NCBI GenBank assembly: GCA_947632615.1
Contig: CANRPW010000007.1
Span: 47,649 to 111,648 of the forward strand
Length of the DNA stretch: 64,000 bases
From: an uncultured Clostridia bacterium
GTDB lineage: Bacteria; Bacillota; Clostridia; Lachnospirales; CAG-274
Direction: 5' to 3'
Part shown: piece after piece, positions 25,255-33,162 of the stretch
Layout: each line of letters opens with the position of its first letter
Numbering within the stretch: the stretch's first letter is position 1
Position numbers and translations under genes: made by a program
The notes under the pieces: generated by a model
Told to the model about the DNA's origin: nothing
Databases searched by the model: none
Seen by the model: the letters and a program-made list of their open reading frames with translations, nothing else

Positions 25255-26550
25255 TCATTCCTTATCAAGTCTTACCCTTATGGAATTTGCGTGTCCCGTA
25301 AGTCCCTCGGCATTTGCAAACTTCATAATATCATCGCCCAGTGCAAAGAGGGCTTCCTTTGAAAAGGAGATAATGCTTGACTTCTTTATATAATCATCTA
25401 CCGAAAGGGGTGAGAAAAATCTCGCCGTTCCCCCTGTAGGTAAAACGTGGTTTGGGCCTGCCATGTAGTCTCCCAAAGGCTCGGGAGAATAGTGCCCTAA
25501 GAATATCGCTCCTGCATTTTTGATGTGACTCAGCGCGCTGAAAGGCTCTTTTACACAAACCTCCATATGCTCGGGAGCTATTTTATTTGCAAGGTCGTAG
25601 GCTTCATCAAGAGAAGCTACAAGCACAACTGCGCCATAATCGTCAAAAGATTTATGTATTATCTCTTTTCGCTCTAAACCCTTTGTCTGCTTGTATATCT
25701 GCTCTATGACTGCTCTTGCCAGCTTTTCTGAGGTTGTAATAAGTATGGCTGAGGCAAGCTCGTCATGCTCTGCCTGTGAAATAAGGTCTGCCGCCGTAAA
25801 CACAGGATCAGCGCTTTCATCTGCTACCACAAGTATCTCGCTGGGACCTGCTACTGAGTCTATATTTACATAGCCGTAAACGCTTCTTTTGGCAAGGGCA
25901 ACATAAATGTTTCCCGGACCTACTATTTTATCAACTCTCGGTATGGTCTCAGTGCCGAAGGCAAGAGCGCCTATAGCCTGCGCTCCGCCGCATTTGTATA
26001 TTACATCTGCGCCTGCTATGTCGGCAGCCACGATAGTATGAGGGTTGACCTTGCCGTCCTTATTTGCAGGAGTTGTCATAATAACATTTTTGACCCCTGC
26101 TACCTTTGCGGGTATTATATTCATAAGCACGCTTGAAGGATAAGCCGCCTTGCCGCCGGGCACATACACGCCCACACTTTCCATAGGTCTTATAAGCTGA
26201 CCTAACATTTCACCGTTTTCGCTTGGTTCAAGCCAGCTGTTTATTTTCTGCTTGTTATGGAAGTCGGCTATTCTCTCGGCAGACTTTTCCATAACTGCTA
26301 CAAGCTCCTTATCAACCGCCTCATAAGCATCGTTTATCTCACGCCGACTTACAACTATATTATCTGCCGACACCTTAAAACCGTCAAACTTTTCGGTGTA
26401 TTTAAAAAGCGCCTTGTCGCCGTTTTTCTTAACGTCTGCAAGTATGTCGTCAACTACTCCCTGGGCATTTCCATGCTCCAGCTGAGATCTACTAAGGAGT
26501 CTTTTAAGCATAGACTTTCCGCTTTCTTCGCCGTATCTGATAATATCCAC
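25255..26550 (-). CDS. hisD: Histidinol dehydrogenase
   Basis: Zinc enzyme that oxidises histidinol to histidine in two NAD-dependent steps. 431 residues with IRPMESVGVYVPGG, the IDSVAGPSEILVVAD block, catalytic/zinc residues in ISQAEHDELA and APEHMEV, and the GPNHVLPTGGTARF signature. Two bases from hisG. Confidence 0.96.
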   Translation of the reverse strand: MDIIRYGEESGKSMLKRLLSRSQLEHGNAQGVVDDILADVKKNGDKALFKYTEKFDGFKVSADNIVVSRREINDAYEAVDKELVAVMEKSAERIADFHNKQKINSWLEPSENGEMLGQLIRPMESVGVYVPGGKAAYPSSVLMNIIPAKVAGVKNVIMTTPANKDGKVNPHTIVAADIAGADVIYKCGGAQAIGALAFGTETIPRVDKIVGPGNIYVALAKRSVYGYVNIDSVAGPSEILVVADESADPVFTAADLISQAEHDELASAILITTSEKLARAVIEQIYKQTKGLERKEIIHKSFDDYGAVVLVASLDEAYDLANKIAPEHMEVCVKEPFSALSHIKNAGAIFLGHYSPEPLGDYMAGPNHVLPTGGTARFFSPLSVDDYIKKSSIISFSKEALFALGDDIMKFANAEGLTGHANSIRVRLDKE

Positions 26551-26552
26551 CT

Positions 26553-27188
26553 TTATTCACCTCCCACAGTCTTAAGTCCTTTTATAATTTCTGTTATTCT
26601 GTCGTGCTTCATTTTCATACTCACCCTGTTTACTGCAAGCCTTGCTGATATAGGGCATATCTCGTCAAAAATTTGAAGTCCGTTGGCCTTAAGTGTAGAG
26701 CCTGTTTCTACAATATCCACAATAACATCAGAAAGCCCTACAATAGGCGCAAGCTCTACAGAACCGTTAAGCTTTATAAGCTCCACGGTCTGATGCTTTT
26801 GGTTATAATAATAATCCCTTGCTATATTCAGATATTTTGTGGCAACTCTTAAATCGTTGGAATTGAGCATATCTTTGCTTTCGGGTCTGCCTGCTACCGC
26901 AAAGCGGCATTTGCCAAACTTAAGATCCATCACCTGATAAATATTCCTATGCTCTTCAAGGAGTGTATCTCGTCCTACAATGCCTATATCAGCAGCTCCG
27001 TGCTCCACATAGGTTGGTACGTCCTGCGCCTTTGCAAGGAAAAATTTACACTTTATATCTTCATTTGTAAATATGAGCTTGCGGCTGTCTTCCTTCATTT
27101 CGTCACAGCTTATGCCTATTTTTTCCAAAAGCTCCATCGCCTTTTCCGCAAGCCTGCCCTTTGCCAGGGCAAAAGTCAAATAATCCAT
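26553..27188 (-). CDS. hisG: ATP phosphoribosyltransferase, short form
   Basis: First, rate-limiting step of histidine synthesis. 211 residues, the short HisG type that lacks the C-terminal regulatory domain and needs HisZ for activity and feedback. Signature segments include [30 protein letters not shown] and the PRPP-binding loop [15 protein letters not shown]. HisZ is encoded immediately upstream. Confidence 0.96.
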   Translation of the reverse strand: MDYLTFALAKGRLAEKAMELLEKIGISCDEMKEDSRKLIFTNEDIKCKFFLAKAQDVPTYVEHGAADIGIVGRDTLLEEHRNIYQVMDLKFGKCRFAVAGRPESKDMLNSNDLRVATKYLNIARDYYYNQKHQTVELIKLNGSVELAPIVGLSDVIVDIVETGSTLKANGLQIFDEICPISARLAVNRVSMKMKHDRITEIIKGLKTVGGE

Positions 27189-27200
27189 ATTGCTTCTCCG

Positions 27201-28454
27201 TTATTCCTCTTCTCCTGTCAGCTCGCTTATGCTGACAACAGCAGATTCATCTTCGCTTATATTATATATTTTAACATTTTCTCCGCCTGTGAAATATAAA
27301 ATTCCGCCAAAGCCTCTGTTTTTGGCATATTCAATGGCCTCGTCTATATTACCGTAGAAATTTTCTATATTCATACCGTTTTTTCTGAGCTTTATTACTG
27401 TGCTAAGGGCTTTAAATTTGCCGTTTTCGGTATATACCAGAAGTGTATCGGCTTTTTTACTCTTAAATTTTATGCCGCTGTTTTTAAGAACAGGCATAAG
27501 CTCGTTTATCTTCATAGCAAAGCCAACTGCCGAAAAGTCTTTATCAAAGCTGGCAGAAAGTCTGTCATATCTGCCGCCGCTTAAAATAGAATAGCCCGTA
27601 CCCAATGAATAGCCCCTGAAAATTATACCCGTGTAATATTCAAGCTGAGCCACAATGCCTAAATCAAAGCAAATATATTTTTCATAGCCTATGCCCTTAA
27701 GTGTCTTATAGAGCTCTTTCATATATTTAATGGCATTACGAGACTTTTTGTTTTTGAATATATCCTCAGCCTTTTCAAGAACTTCCTCTCCCCCAAGACA
27801 AAGGGGGAGATTTTCTAAAAAGCTCTTTATTTCTTTTTTAATATCCAGCTTAGATATTATTTCGGAAACGGTTATATAGTCCTTATCAAGTATGGCTTCT
27901 TTTATCCTTCTGCTGTCAGCTTCGGAAGCGCCTGCTTCATCAAGTGCGCCGTCAATAAACTCTGCATGACCTATATCTATTTTAAAATCTTCTATGCCCA
28001 AATTTTTAAGGCTTGTAAGAGCAAGCATCAAGACCTCAATATCGCCTTCTATGCCTTTTACGCCTAAAAGTTCTATGCCTGCCTGAGACATTTCTCTTTG
28101 CTTTCCCTGATTTTTTTCGTTATATCTGAACATATTTTCAACATAATAAAATCTCAGGGGAAAGGCATCGTCTTCATACGCTGTAGCCGCCATACGGCAA
28201 ATAGCGGGTGTCATATCAGAGCGCAGCACAAGAAGATCTCCCTCCCGTGAGAGAAACTTGTATTTTTCGTCTGTAGAAACAGAGCCTATATCGGTAAATA
28301 CCTCTTCAAATTCCAGCGTGGGTGTATTTACTCTTTTATAGCCGCCGCTAATAAAAACTGTTTCTATAATTTTTTCTATTGCTCTTTTATAAGCAAATTC
28401 CTCAGGCTTAAAGTCCTTTACGCCCTCGGGGGTGTGTAGTCTTTTTTTGATCAT
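27201..28454 (-). CDS. hisZ: ATP phosphoribosyltransferase regulatory subunit
   Basis: A catalytically inactive HisRS paralogue that forms an octamer with short HisG. 417 residues beginning MIKKRLHTPEGVKDF, with class II synthetase-like blocks (LRSDMTPAICRMAA and GGRYDRLSASF). The anticodon-binding domain of true HisRS is replaced by a divergent C-terminus. First gene of the his operon, about 50 bases after its promoter. Confidence 0.92.
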   Translation of the reverse strand: MIKKRLHTPEGVKDFKPEEFAYKRAIEKIIETVFISGGYKRVNTPTLEFEEVFTDIGSVSTDEKYKFLSREGDLLVLRSDMTPAICRMAATAYEDDAFPLRFYYVENMFRYNEKNQGKQREMSQAGIELLGVKGIEGDIEVLMLALTSLKNLGIEDFKIDIGHAEFIDGALDEAGASEADSRRIKEAILDKDYITVSEIISKLDIKKEIKSFLENLPLCLGGEEVLEKAEDIFKNKKSRNAIKYMKELYKTLKGIGYEKYICFDLGIVAQLEYYTGIIFRGYSLGTGYSILSGGRYDRLSASFDKDFSAVGFAMKINELMPVLKNSGIKFKSKKADTLLVYTENGKFKALSTVIKLRKNGMNIENFYGNIDEAIEYAKNRGFGGILYFTGGENVKIYNISEDESAVVSISELTGEEE

Positions 28455-28505
28455 ATTTCATGTCCCCTTTTACTTTTGTGTAGTAAAGCGGTAAATTATT
28501 AGATA

Positions 28506-28534
28506 ATTATATTCCCATTTAATACATTTGTCAA
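28506..28534 (-). promoter_or_regulatory. Promoter of the his operon
   Basis: Minus-strand TTGACA (28529-28534), 17 bp, TATAAT (28506-28511), both fully consensus. The leader is only about 45 bases, too short for a T-box. Confidence 0.8.
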
Positions 28535-28589
28535 TTATTTTCCTATTATATCACACTTGTGATAATTCGTAAATAAAAAAATAGTTGCC

Positions 28590-28742
28590 CGCTCCTTTTC
28601 TACCGCCAAAGGCGGTAAAAAAGGGCGAGCCGCGGGGCGTGGGAGCAGGAGAGGAAAGGAGAGCAAAGGGGGAGGGCAAGCCCTCCCCCTTTGCTCTCCT
28701 TTCCTCTCCTGCTCCCACGCCCCTGCTAACGCAGTTTGGTCG
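28590..28742. repeat. Palindrome cluster 9, between divergent genes
   Basis: A degraded hairpin at about 28590-28631 (CTACCGCC/GGCGGTA core, loop AAA, mismatched arms) is followed by a perfect one at 28634-28723 (44-bp arms, AA centre). CAGTTTGGTCGGC follows at 28731-28743. It lies upstream of both hisZ and the M24 peptidase gene, where a terminator role makes little sense. Confidence 0.85.
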
Positions 28743-28843
28743 GCTTTCATCTTTATATATACATTTTCCACTTTTTTTATATAATACTTGAAATAGAGGC
28801 TTGATTGGATATATAATATATAAAAGTATGGGAGGCAGGAATT

Positions 28844-30079
28844 TTGAAGGAATTTTTTACAGCAAACAGACAAAAAATATACGACTATTTGAATATAGGA
28901 GATATGGCAGTTTTCTTCTCGGGGCGACCACCTAAAAAAATAGGTGATGAAAACTATCCTTTTACGCCAAACAGGAATTTCTATTATCTCACAGGCCTCT
29001 CTGAGCCGGGCATTATGCTCGTCATTTACAAGGGCAGTGTGGAAACGGGAGAAATACTCTTTCTGAATATGCCTGATGAAGAAGAGGAAAAATGGACGGG
29101 GGCTGTTCTTAAAAAAGACGAAGCAGAAGAAAAAAGCGGTATATCCTCATTTGCTTATGTACCAACCTTTAAAGAGCGCATAGGCGACATTATTTTCAGA
29201 AGCCGCATATCAAAGGTATATGCCGATATGGAGAAAAGAAGCTATAACGAGCAGACGGCATCTCTTGAATTTGCCTCAGAGCTTAAGGGCAAATACCCCT
29301 ATTTGGAAATAGCCGACATCTACCCCTATCTTGCCGACTTAAGGTCTGTAAAGTCCGAGTTTGAAATAGAGAACATAAAAAAGGCTATTGACATCACAAA
29401 AAACGGCATCTATGCAATGATGAAAAATTGCCGCAGCGGAATGTACGAATACGAGGTAGAAGCGTACTTTGACTACGAGCTTAAAAGAGCAGGTGTTTTT
29501 GACAAGGCTTTTACATCAATCGTAGCTTCGGGCATAAACGGCTGTGTGCTGCACTATTCACAGAATAATACCAAAATAGGCGATGACTCACTTATATTGT
29601 GTGACGTTGGCGCAGCGTGGAACTTTTATAGCGGCGATATTACAAGGACCTTTCCTGCAAATGGCAGATTTACCCCCTATCAAAGGGATATATACAACAT
29701 AGTTTTAGAGGGCAATCTTCTCATACAAGACTGCATCAAAGCCGGTATTCCCTTTAAACCCCTGAATGAAAAGCTAAAGAGCTATTATGCAAAACAGCTT
29801 AAGGCGATTAAGCTTATAAAGCTTGACGAGGAAGTTTCAAACTATTACTGGCACGGTGTGAGCCATCTTCTGGGGCTTGAGACCCACGATGCAGGCAGGC
29901 ACAATGAGGGTCTTCTGAAGGAGGGCATGGTCCTCACAGTGGAGCCCGGGCTTTACATAGCCGAAAAGGCTGTGGGTATACGTATAGAAGACGACGTGGC
30001 AGTCACAAAGGACGGCTGCATAAATTTATCTGAAGATATTATAAAAACAGTTGATGAAATAGAAGGCTTTATGAAATGA
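28844..30079 (+). CDS. Xaa-Pro aminopeptidase (M24B)
   Basis: Removes N-terminal residues next to proline; cytoplasmic, two-metal enzyme. 411 residues. An N-terminal creatinase-like domain (about 1-165) with FSGRPPKKIGDENYPFTPNR and FYYLTGLSEPG precedes the M24 domain. Metal ligands can be assigned in CDVGAAWNFYSGDITRTF, GVSHLLGLETHD, TVEPGLY and GIRIEDDV. The start is a TTG with GGGAGG eight bases before it; no in-frame ATG is better placed. It overlaps the next gene by four bases. Confidence 0.9.
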   Translation: MKEFFTANRQKIYDYLNIGDMAVFFSGRPPKKIGDENYPFTPNRNFYYLTGLSEPGIMLVIYKGSVETGEILFLNMPDEEEEKWTGAVLKKDEAEEKSGISSFAYVPTFKERIGDIIFRSRISKVYADMEKRSYNEQTASLEFASELKGKYPYLEIADIYPYLADLRSVKSEFEIENIKKAIDITKNGIYAMMKNCRSGMYEYEVEAYFDYELKRAGVFDKAFTSIVASGINGCVLHYSQNNTKIGDDSLILCDVGAAWNFYSGDITRTFPANGRFTPYQRDIYNIVLEGNLLIQDCIKAGIPFKPLNEKLKSYYAKQLKAIKLIKLDEEVSNYYWHGVSHLLGLETHDAGRHNEGLLKEGMVLTVEPGLYIAEKAVGIRIEDDVAVTKDGCINLSEDIIKTVDEIEGFMK

Positions 30080-30777
30080 TAAAATACGAAAGTGACCTTT
30101 ATGAGCCTGTAAAAAGGCTATTTGAAAATAATGGATATGAGGTAAAGGGCGAAATAAAAAATTGCGACCTTGTGGCACTTAAAGACAATGAAATGATAGT
30201 CTGCGAGCTAAAAAAATGCTTTAACCTAAAGCTCGTCTATCAGCTTTTAGACAGAAAGTCCATAAGCCCCCTTGTCTACGGCGCAACGGTGACCCCAAAA
30301 AAGGACATAAGAAGTATAAAAAAATTAGTAAAAGCCATAGACTGCGGACTTATATTTGTTTCCGAAGAAACAGGCATTGCCGAGGTTGTTTTAAATCCTC
30401 AAGGTGCCGCAGGCAAAAAAGGAAATAAGACTGCAAGGGTAAAAAGGGAATTTGAGGGCAGAAGCTTTGACAACATAGGCGGCGTAAACAAAACAAGGCT
30501 TATGACAGCATATAAGGAGCAGTCCATAAGGCTTCTTTGCTATCTTGAAATTTTGGAAGAAGCAAGCCCCGGGGCTCTTCGCAGCCTTGGGTTTAATAAA
30601 AACGTAGGAAATGTTTTATATCAGAATTTTTACGGCTGGTTTAGCCGCATAAGAAAGGGCGTATACGGTCTTTCAGAAGAAGGAAGGCTCGCCCTTGACA
30701 ATGCAGAATACAGTCAACAAGTGGAATATTTCCGCCGAGAAATGGAGGATAAAAATGTACAGACTATCAAGAAATGA
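30076..30777 (+). CDS. DUF2161 protein, putative PD-(D/E)XK phosphodiesterase
   Basis: 233 residues. The N-terminal half has a nuclease-like core: NCDLVALKDNEMIVCELKK fits the D-x(n)-E-x-K pattern of PD-(D/E)XK enzymes. The C-terminal half looks like a winged-helix or helical extension (LGFNKNVGNVLYQNFYGWFSR). The family is uncharacterised. It overlaps the M24 gene before it by 4 bases and the map gene after it by 23 bases, so it is translated in a tight three-gene unit. Confidence 0.75.
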   Translation: MIKYESDLYEPVKRLFENNGYEVKGEIKNCDLVALKDNEMIVCELKKCFNLKLVYQLLDRKSISPLVYGATVTPKKDIRSIKKLVKAIDCGLIFVSEETGIAEVVLNPQGAAGKKGNKTARVKREFEGRSFDNIGGVNKTRLMTAYKEQSIRLLCYLEILEEASPGALRSLGFNKNVGNVLYQNFYGWFSRIRKGVYGLSEEGRLALDNAEYSQQVEYFRREMEDKNVQTIKK

Positions 30778-31621
30778 CAAATGTTGGTGCGGCAGCGGCA
30801 AAAAATATAAGCTCTGCCATGAAAGATCGGATGAAAAAATACTTATGCCACTTAAAAGAGCAGGCTACCCCATCCCCCCTCGCCGTCTTATATTGAATGC
30901 CGAGCAGATAAACGGAATTAAGGAGAGCGCAAAAATAACCGTTGCCATGTTAGATCAGTTAGAGGATATGGTAAAGCCGGGCATAACAACAAATGAAATA
31001 AATGATTTCGTCCATAAATACACTATCGACCACGGCGCTATACCTGCGCCTCTCAACTACAATGGCTTTCCGAAAAGCTGCTGCACATCTGTAAATGATG
31101 TTATCTGTCACGGCATCCCAAGCAAAAGAGAGCTTAAAGAGGGAGATATTATAAACATTGACATAACCACCATTTTAAACGGCTATTACTCCGATTCCAG
31201 CAGAATGTATACTGTAGGTGAAATTTCCGACGAGGCAAGGCAGCTTATAGATGTGACGAAGGAATGTATGTATGAGGGCATAAAGGCAATTAAGCCCTAT
31301 CACCCCGTAGCCGAAATAGGCAATGTGATCCACGATATAGCAGATAAATACGGCTATGGCGTAGTAAGAGACCTCTGCGGACATGGCGTAGGGCTTAAAT
31401 TCCATGAGGATCCCCTTGTATGCCACTATCGCACAAAGCATCCCACAATGATAATGGTTCCCGGAATGGTTTTCACCGTAGAGCCTATGATAAATCAGGG
31501 AACATGGAGAGGTCATACCCTCGCTGACAACTGGACCTTTGTCACAGAGGACAAAAAGCTTTCCGCTCAGTGGGAGCACACCGTCGCTGTCACCGAGGAT
31601 GGCTATGAGATCCTCACTTAA
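30755..31621 (+). CDS. map: Methionine aminopeptidase with N-terminal SEC-C zinc motif
   Basis: Removes the initiator methionine. 288 residues from the ATG at 30755 after GGAGG, inside the 3' end of the DUF2161 gene. Residues 5-21 form a SEC-C zinc motif (RNDKCWCGSGKKYKLCHE), which in this MetAP class is thought to aid ribosome contact. The M24A metal ligands appear in NIDITTILNGYYSDSS, GHGVGLKFHEDP, TVEPMINQG and QWEHTVAVTEDG. Confidence 0.93.
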   Translation: MYRLSRNDKCWCGSGKKYKLCHERSDEKILMPLKRAGYPIPPRRLILNAEQINGIKESAKITVAMLDQLEDMVKPGITTNEINDFVHKYTIDHGAIPAPLNYNGFPKSCCTSVNDVICHGIPSKRELKEGDIINIDITTILNGYYSDSSRMYTVGEISDEARQLIDVTKECMYEGIKAIKPYHPVAEIGNVIHDIADKYGYGVVRDLCGHGVGLKFHEDPLVCHYRTKHPTMIMVPGMVFTVEPMINQGTWRGHTLADNWTFVTEDKKLSAQWEHTVAVTEDGYEILT

Positions 31622-31630
31622 GGAGAAATT

Positions 31631-32344
31631 ATGAAACTAAAAGAATTTGTTATTAATGACGGAAATATCCACCCATCCATTATCATCTGCCCCGGCGGCG
31701 GCTATAACCACCTGTCAAACCACGAGGGCGACAACGTAGCAGAAAGGCTGAACAGCTTCGGCATAAGCTGCTTCGTGCTGGAATATGACTTCACATTTCC
31801 TGCCCCTCTTTATGACGTTAAAAGAGCTATGCGCCTTGTGAGATATAATGCCGACAAATACAGCATAGACCCAAACAGGATAGGCATAATGGGCTTTTCT
31901 GCCGGCGGTCACCTTGCAGGCATGTGCAGCGAATTTTTCGATGATTTTGAAAAAGAGCCTGTCGACGGTATAGACAAGATCTCGGCAAAGCCTGATATAA
32001 CAGTGCTCTGCTATTCCGTTATAACCCTTTCAAAGGACTACGGCCATGTAGGCTCTCGCATTATGCTTGGAGAACACACAGAGCTTGCAGAAAAGCTTTC
32101 TTTGGAAAACTCTGTAAGAAGCGATATGTCCCCTGTTTTTATATGGCATACCTTTGAAGATAAAAGCGTGCCCTACATAAACAGCATAGAAATGGCAAAG
32201 GCGCTTAAAAATGTAAATGTGCCCTGTGAGCTGCATATTTTTCCAAACGGCAGACATGGCTCCGACTTGGCAGACAATATTCCCGGCACCTGCCAATGGT
32301 CTTCCTTGTTAGTTGATTTTCTTAAAAGGCACAATTTTCTATAA
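31631..32344 (+). CDS. Alpha/beta-hydrolase (esterase/BD-FAE-like)
   Basis: 237 residues. The oxyanion segment CPGGGYNHLSNHEG and the nucleophile elbow GFSAGGHLAG are clear. The acid and base are likely the Asp in FEDKSVPYIN and His in FPNGRHGSDL. No signal peptide. Similar short enzymes deacetylate xylan or other sugar esters, but the substrate is not evident. It starts 9 bases after map, probably in the same operon. Confidence 0.8.
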   Translation: MKLKEFVINDGNIHPSIIICPGGGYNHLSNHEGDNVAERLNSFGISCFVLEYDFTFPAPLYDVKRAMRLVRYNADKYSIDPNRIGIMGFSAGGHLAGMCSEFFDDFEKEPVDGIDKISAKPDITVLCYSVITLSKDYGHVGSRIMLGEHTELAEKLSLENSVRSDMSPVFIWHTFEDKSVPYINSIEMAKALKNVNVPCELHIFPNGRHGSDLADNIPGTCQWSSLLVDFLKRHNFL

Positions 32345-32368
32345 TAACTAATACCTGTATAATTTTTC

Positions 32369-32418
32369 ACCTATAGGAATATACTTTTTTATAAACGTAA
32401 ATTCTATAGGTGATTTTT
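32369..32418 (+). terminator. Terminator hairpin overlapping the ylmC ribosome-binding region
   Basis: TCACCTATAGGAAT pairs with ATTCTATAGGTGA (one bulge) and is followed by TTTTTTA. It ends the upstream operon. Its right arm contains the AGGTGA that would serve as binding site for the ylmC-family gene at 32422. Confidence 0.65.
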
Positions 32419-32421
32419 TAT

Positions 32422-32682
32422 ATGGAGAGAATGTATAATATAAAGCGCAAGGAGGTCATAAACATAAGGGACGGCACAAGACTGGGCTTTGTAAGTGACG
32501 TAATTCTTGATGAAAACTGCGGTCAGGTAAAATATTTCATAGTGCCTGCCCCCACAAAGCTCTCCTGTATTTTCAGCGCAAGAGAATACCGCATAAGCTG
32601 GTGCGATGTGAAGGTTTTGGGAGAGGACTTCCTTTTAATAGATGCGGACACAAAGACCTTACTTTCGGATAGAAAAAAATAA
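32422..32682 (+). CDS. YlmC/YmxH-family PRC-barrel sporulation protein
   Basis: 86 residues from the ATG at 32422. A single PRC-barrel: KRKEVINIRDGTRLGFVSDVILD followed by GQVKYFIVPA, typical of the YlmC/YmxH family found in endospore formers. The exact role is unknown. A GTG at 32410 would extend it, but the ATG 10 bases after AGGTGA fits better. The terminator hairpin covers that site, so expression may need a transcript that starts inside or opens the hairpin. Confidence 0.8.
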   Translation: MERMYNIKRKEVINIRDGTRLGFVSDVILDENCGQVKYFIVPAPTKLSCIFSAREYRISWCDVKVLGEDFLLIDADTKTLLSDRKK

Positions 32683-32705
32683 ACGGAGTACCGATCGGTT
32701 AGAGT

Positions 32706-33108
32706 CGCGGGGGAGCGCAACCAAAGCAGGGAAGCAGGGGAGGCAAAGCCTCCCCTGCTTCCCTGCTTTGGTTGCGCTCCCCCGCGGCCCGGGCTTGTCC
32801 TACGATATCGCCTTTGGCGATATCGTAGGACAAGCCCGGGCAAAAAGGGGGCGGAAAGCGGGCGGCTTTGCCGCCCGCTTTCCGCCCCCTTGCAGTGCGC
32901 CACTCACCGACAACAACGCAACATCGCCTTCGGCGATGTTGCGTTGTTGTCGGTGAGTGGCGCACTGCCGCCCGCGGGGGACGATCAGCCCAAGACCAAG
33001 CGAGGGGGCGGCTGCGCCGCCCCCCCCCTCGCTTGGTCTTGGGCTGATCGTCCCCCGCGGGCGGCCTCAGCAAACGATTTCGCCGTAGGCGAAATCGTTT
33101 GCTGAGGC
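32706..33108. repeat. Palindrome cluster 10: six hairpins in a row
   Basis: Hairpins at 32706-32786 (39-bp arms, loop AAA), 32787-32841 (26 bp, TTT), 32845-32891 (22 bp, TTT), 32893-32967 (36 bp, TTC), about 32968-33063 (loop TGC) and 33064-33108 (21 bp, GTA). All arms are perfect except the fifth, where a run of five G faces nine C. This is the largest cluster, between convergent ylmC and ilvB. Confidence 0.9.
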
Positions 33109-33121
33109 TGGCCAATCCCAC

Positions 33122-33153
33122 AAAAAAGGTCTGCCGTAAAATTACAGCAGACC
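33122..33153 (-). terminator. Terminator of the ilv-leu operon
   Basis: Minus-strand GGTCTGC pairs with GCAGACC, followed by six T, just after the ilvB stop. Confidence 0.85.
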
Positions 33154-33162
33154 GTATATTTA

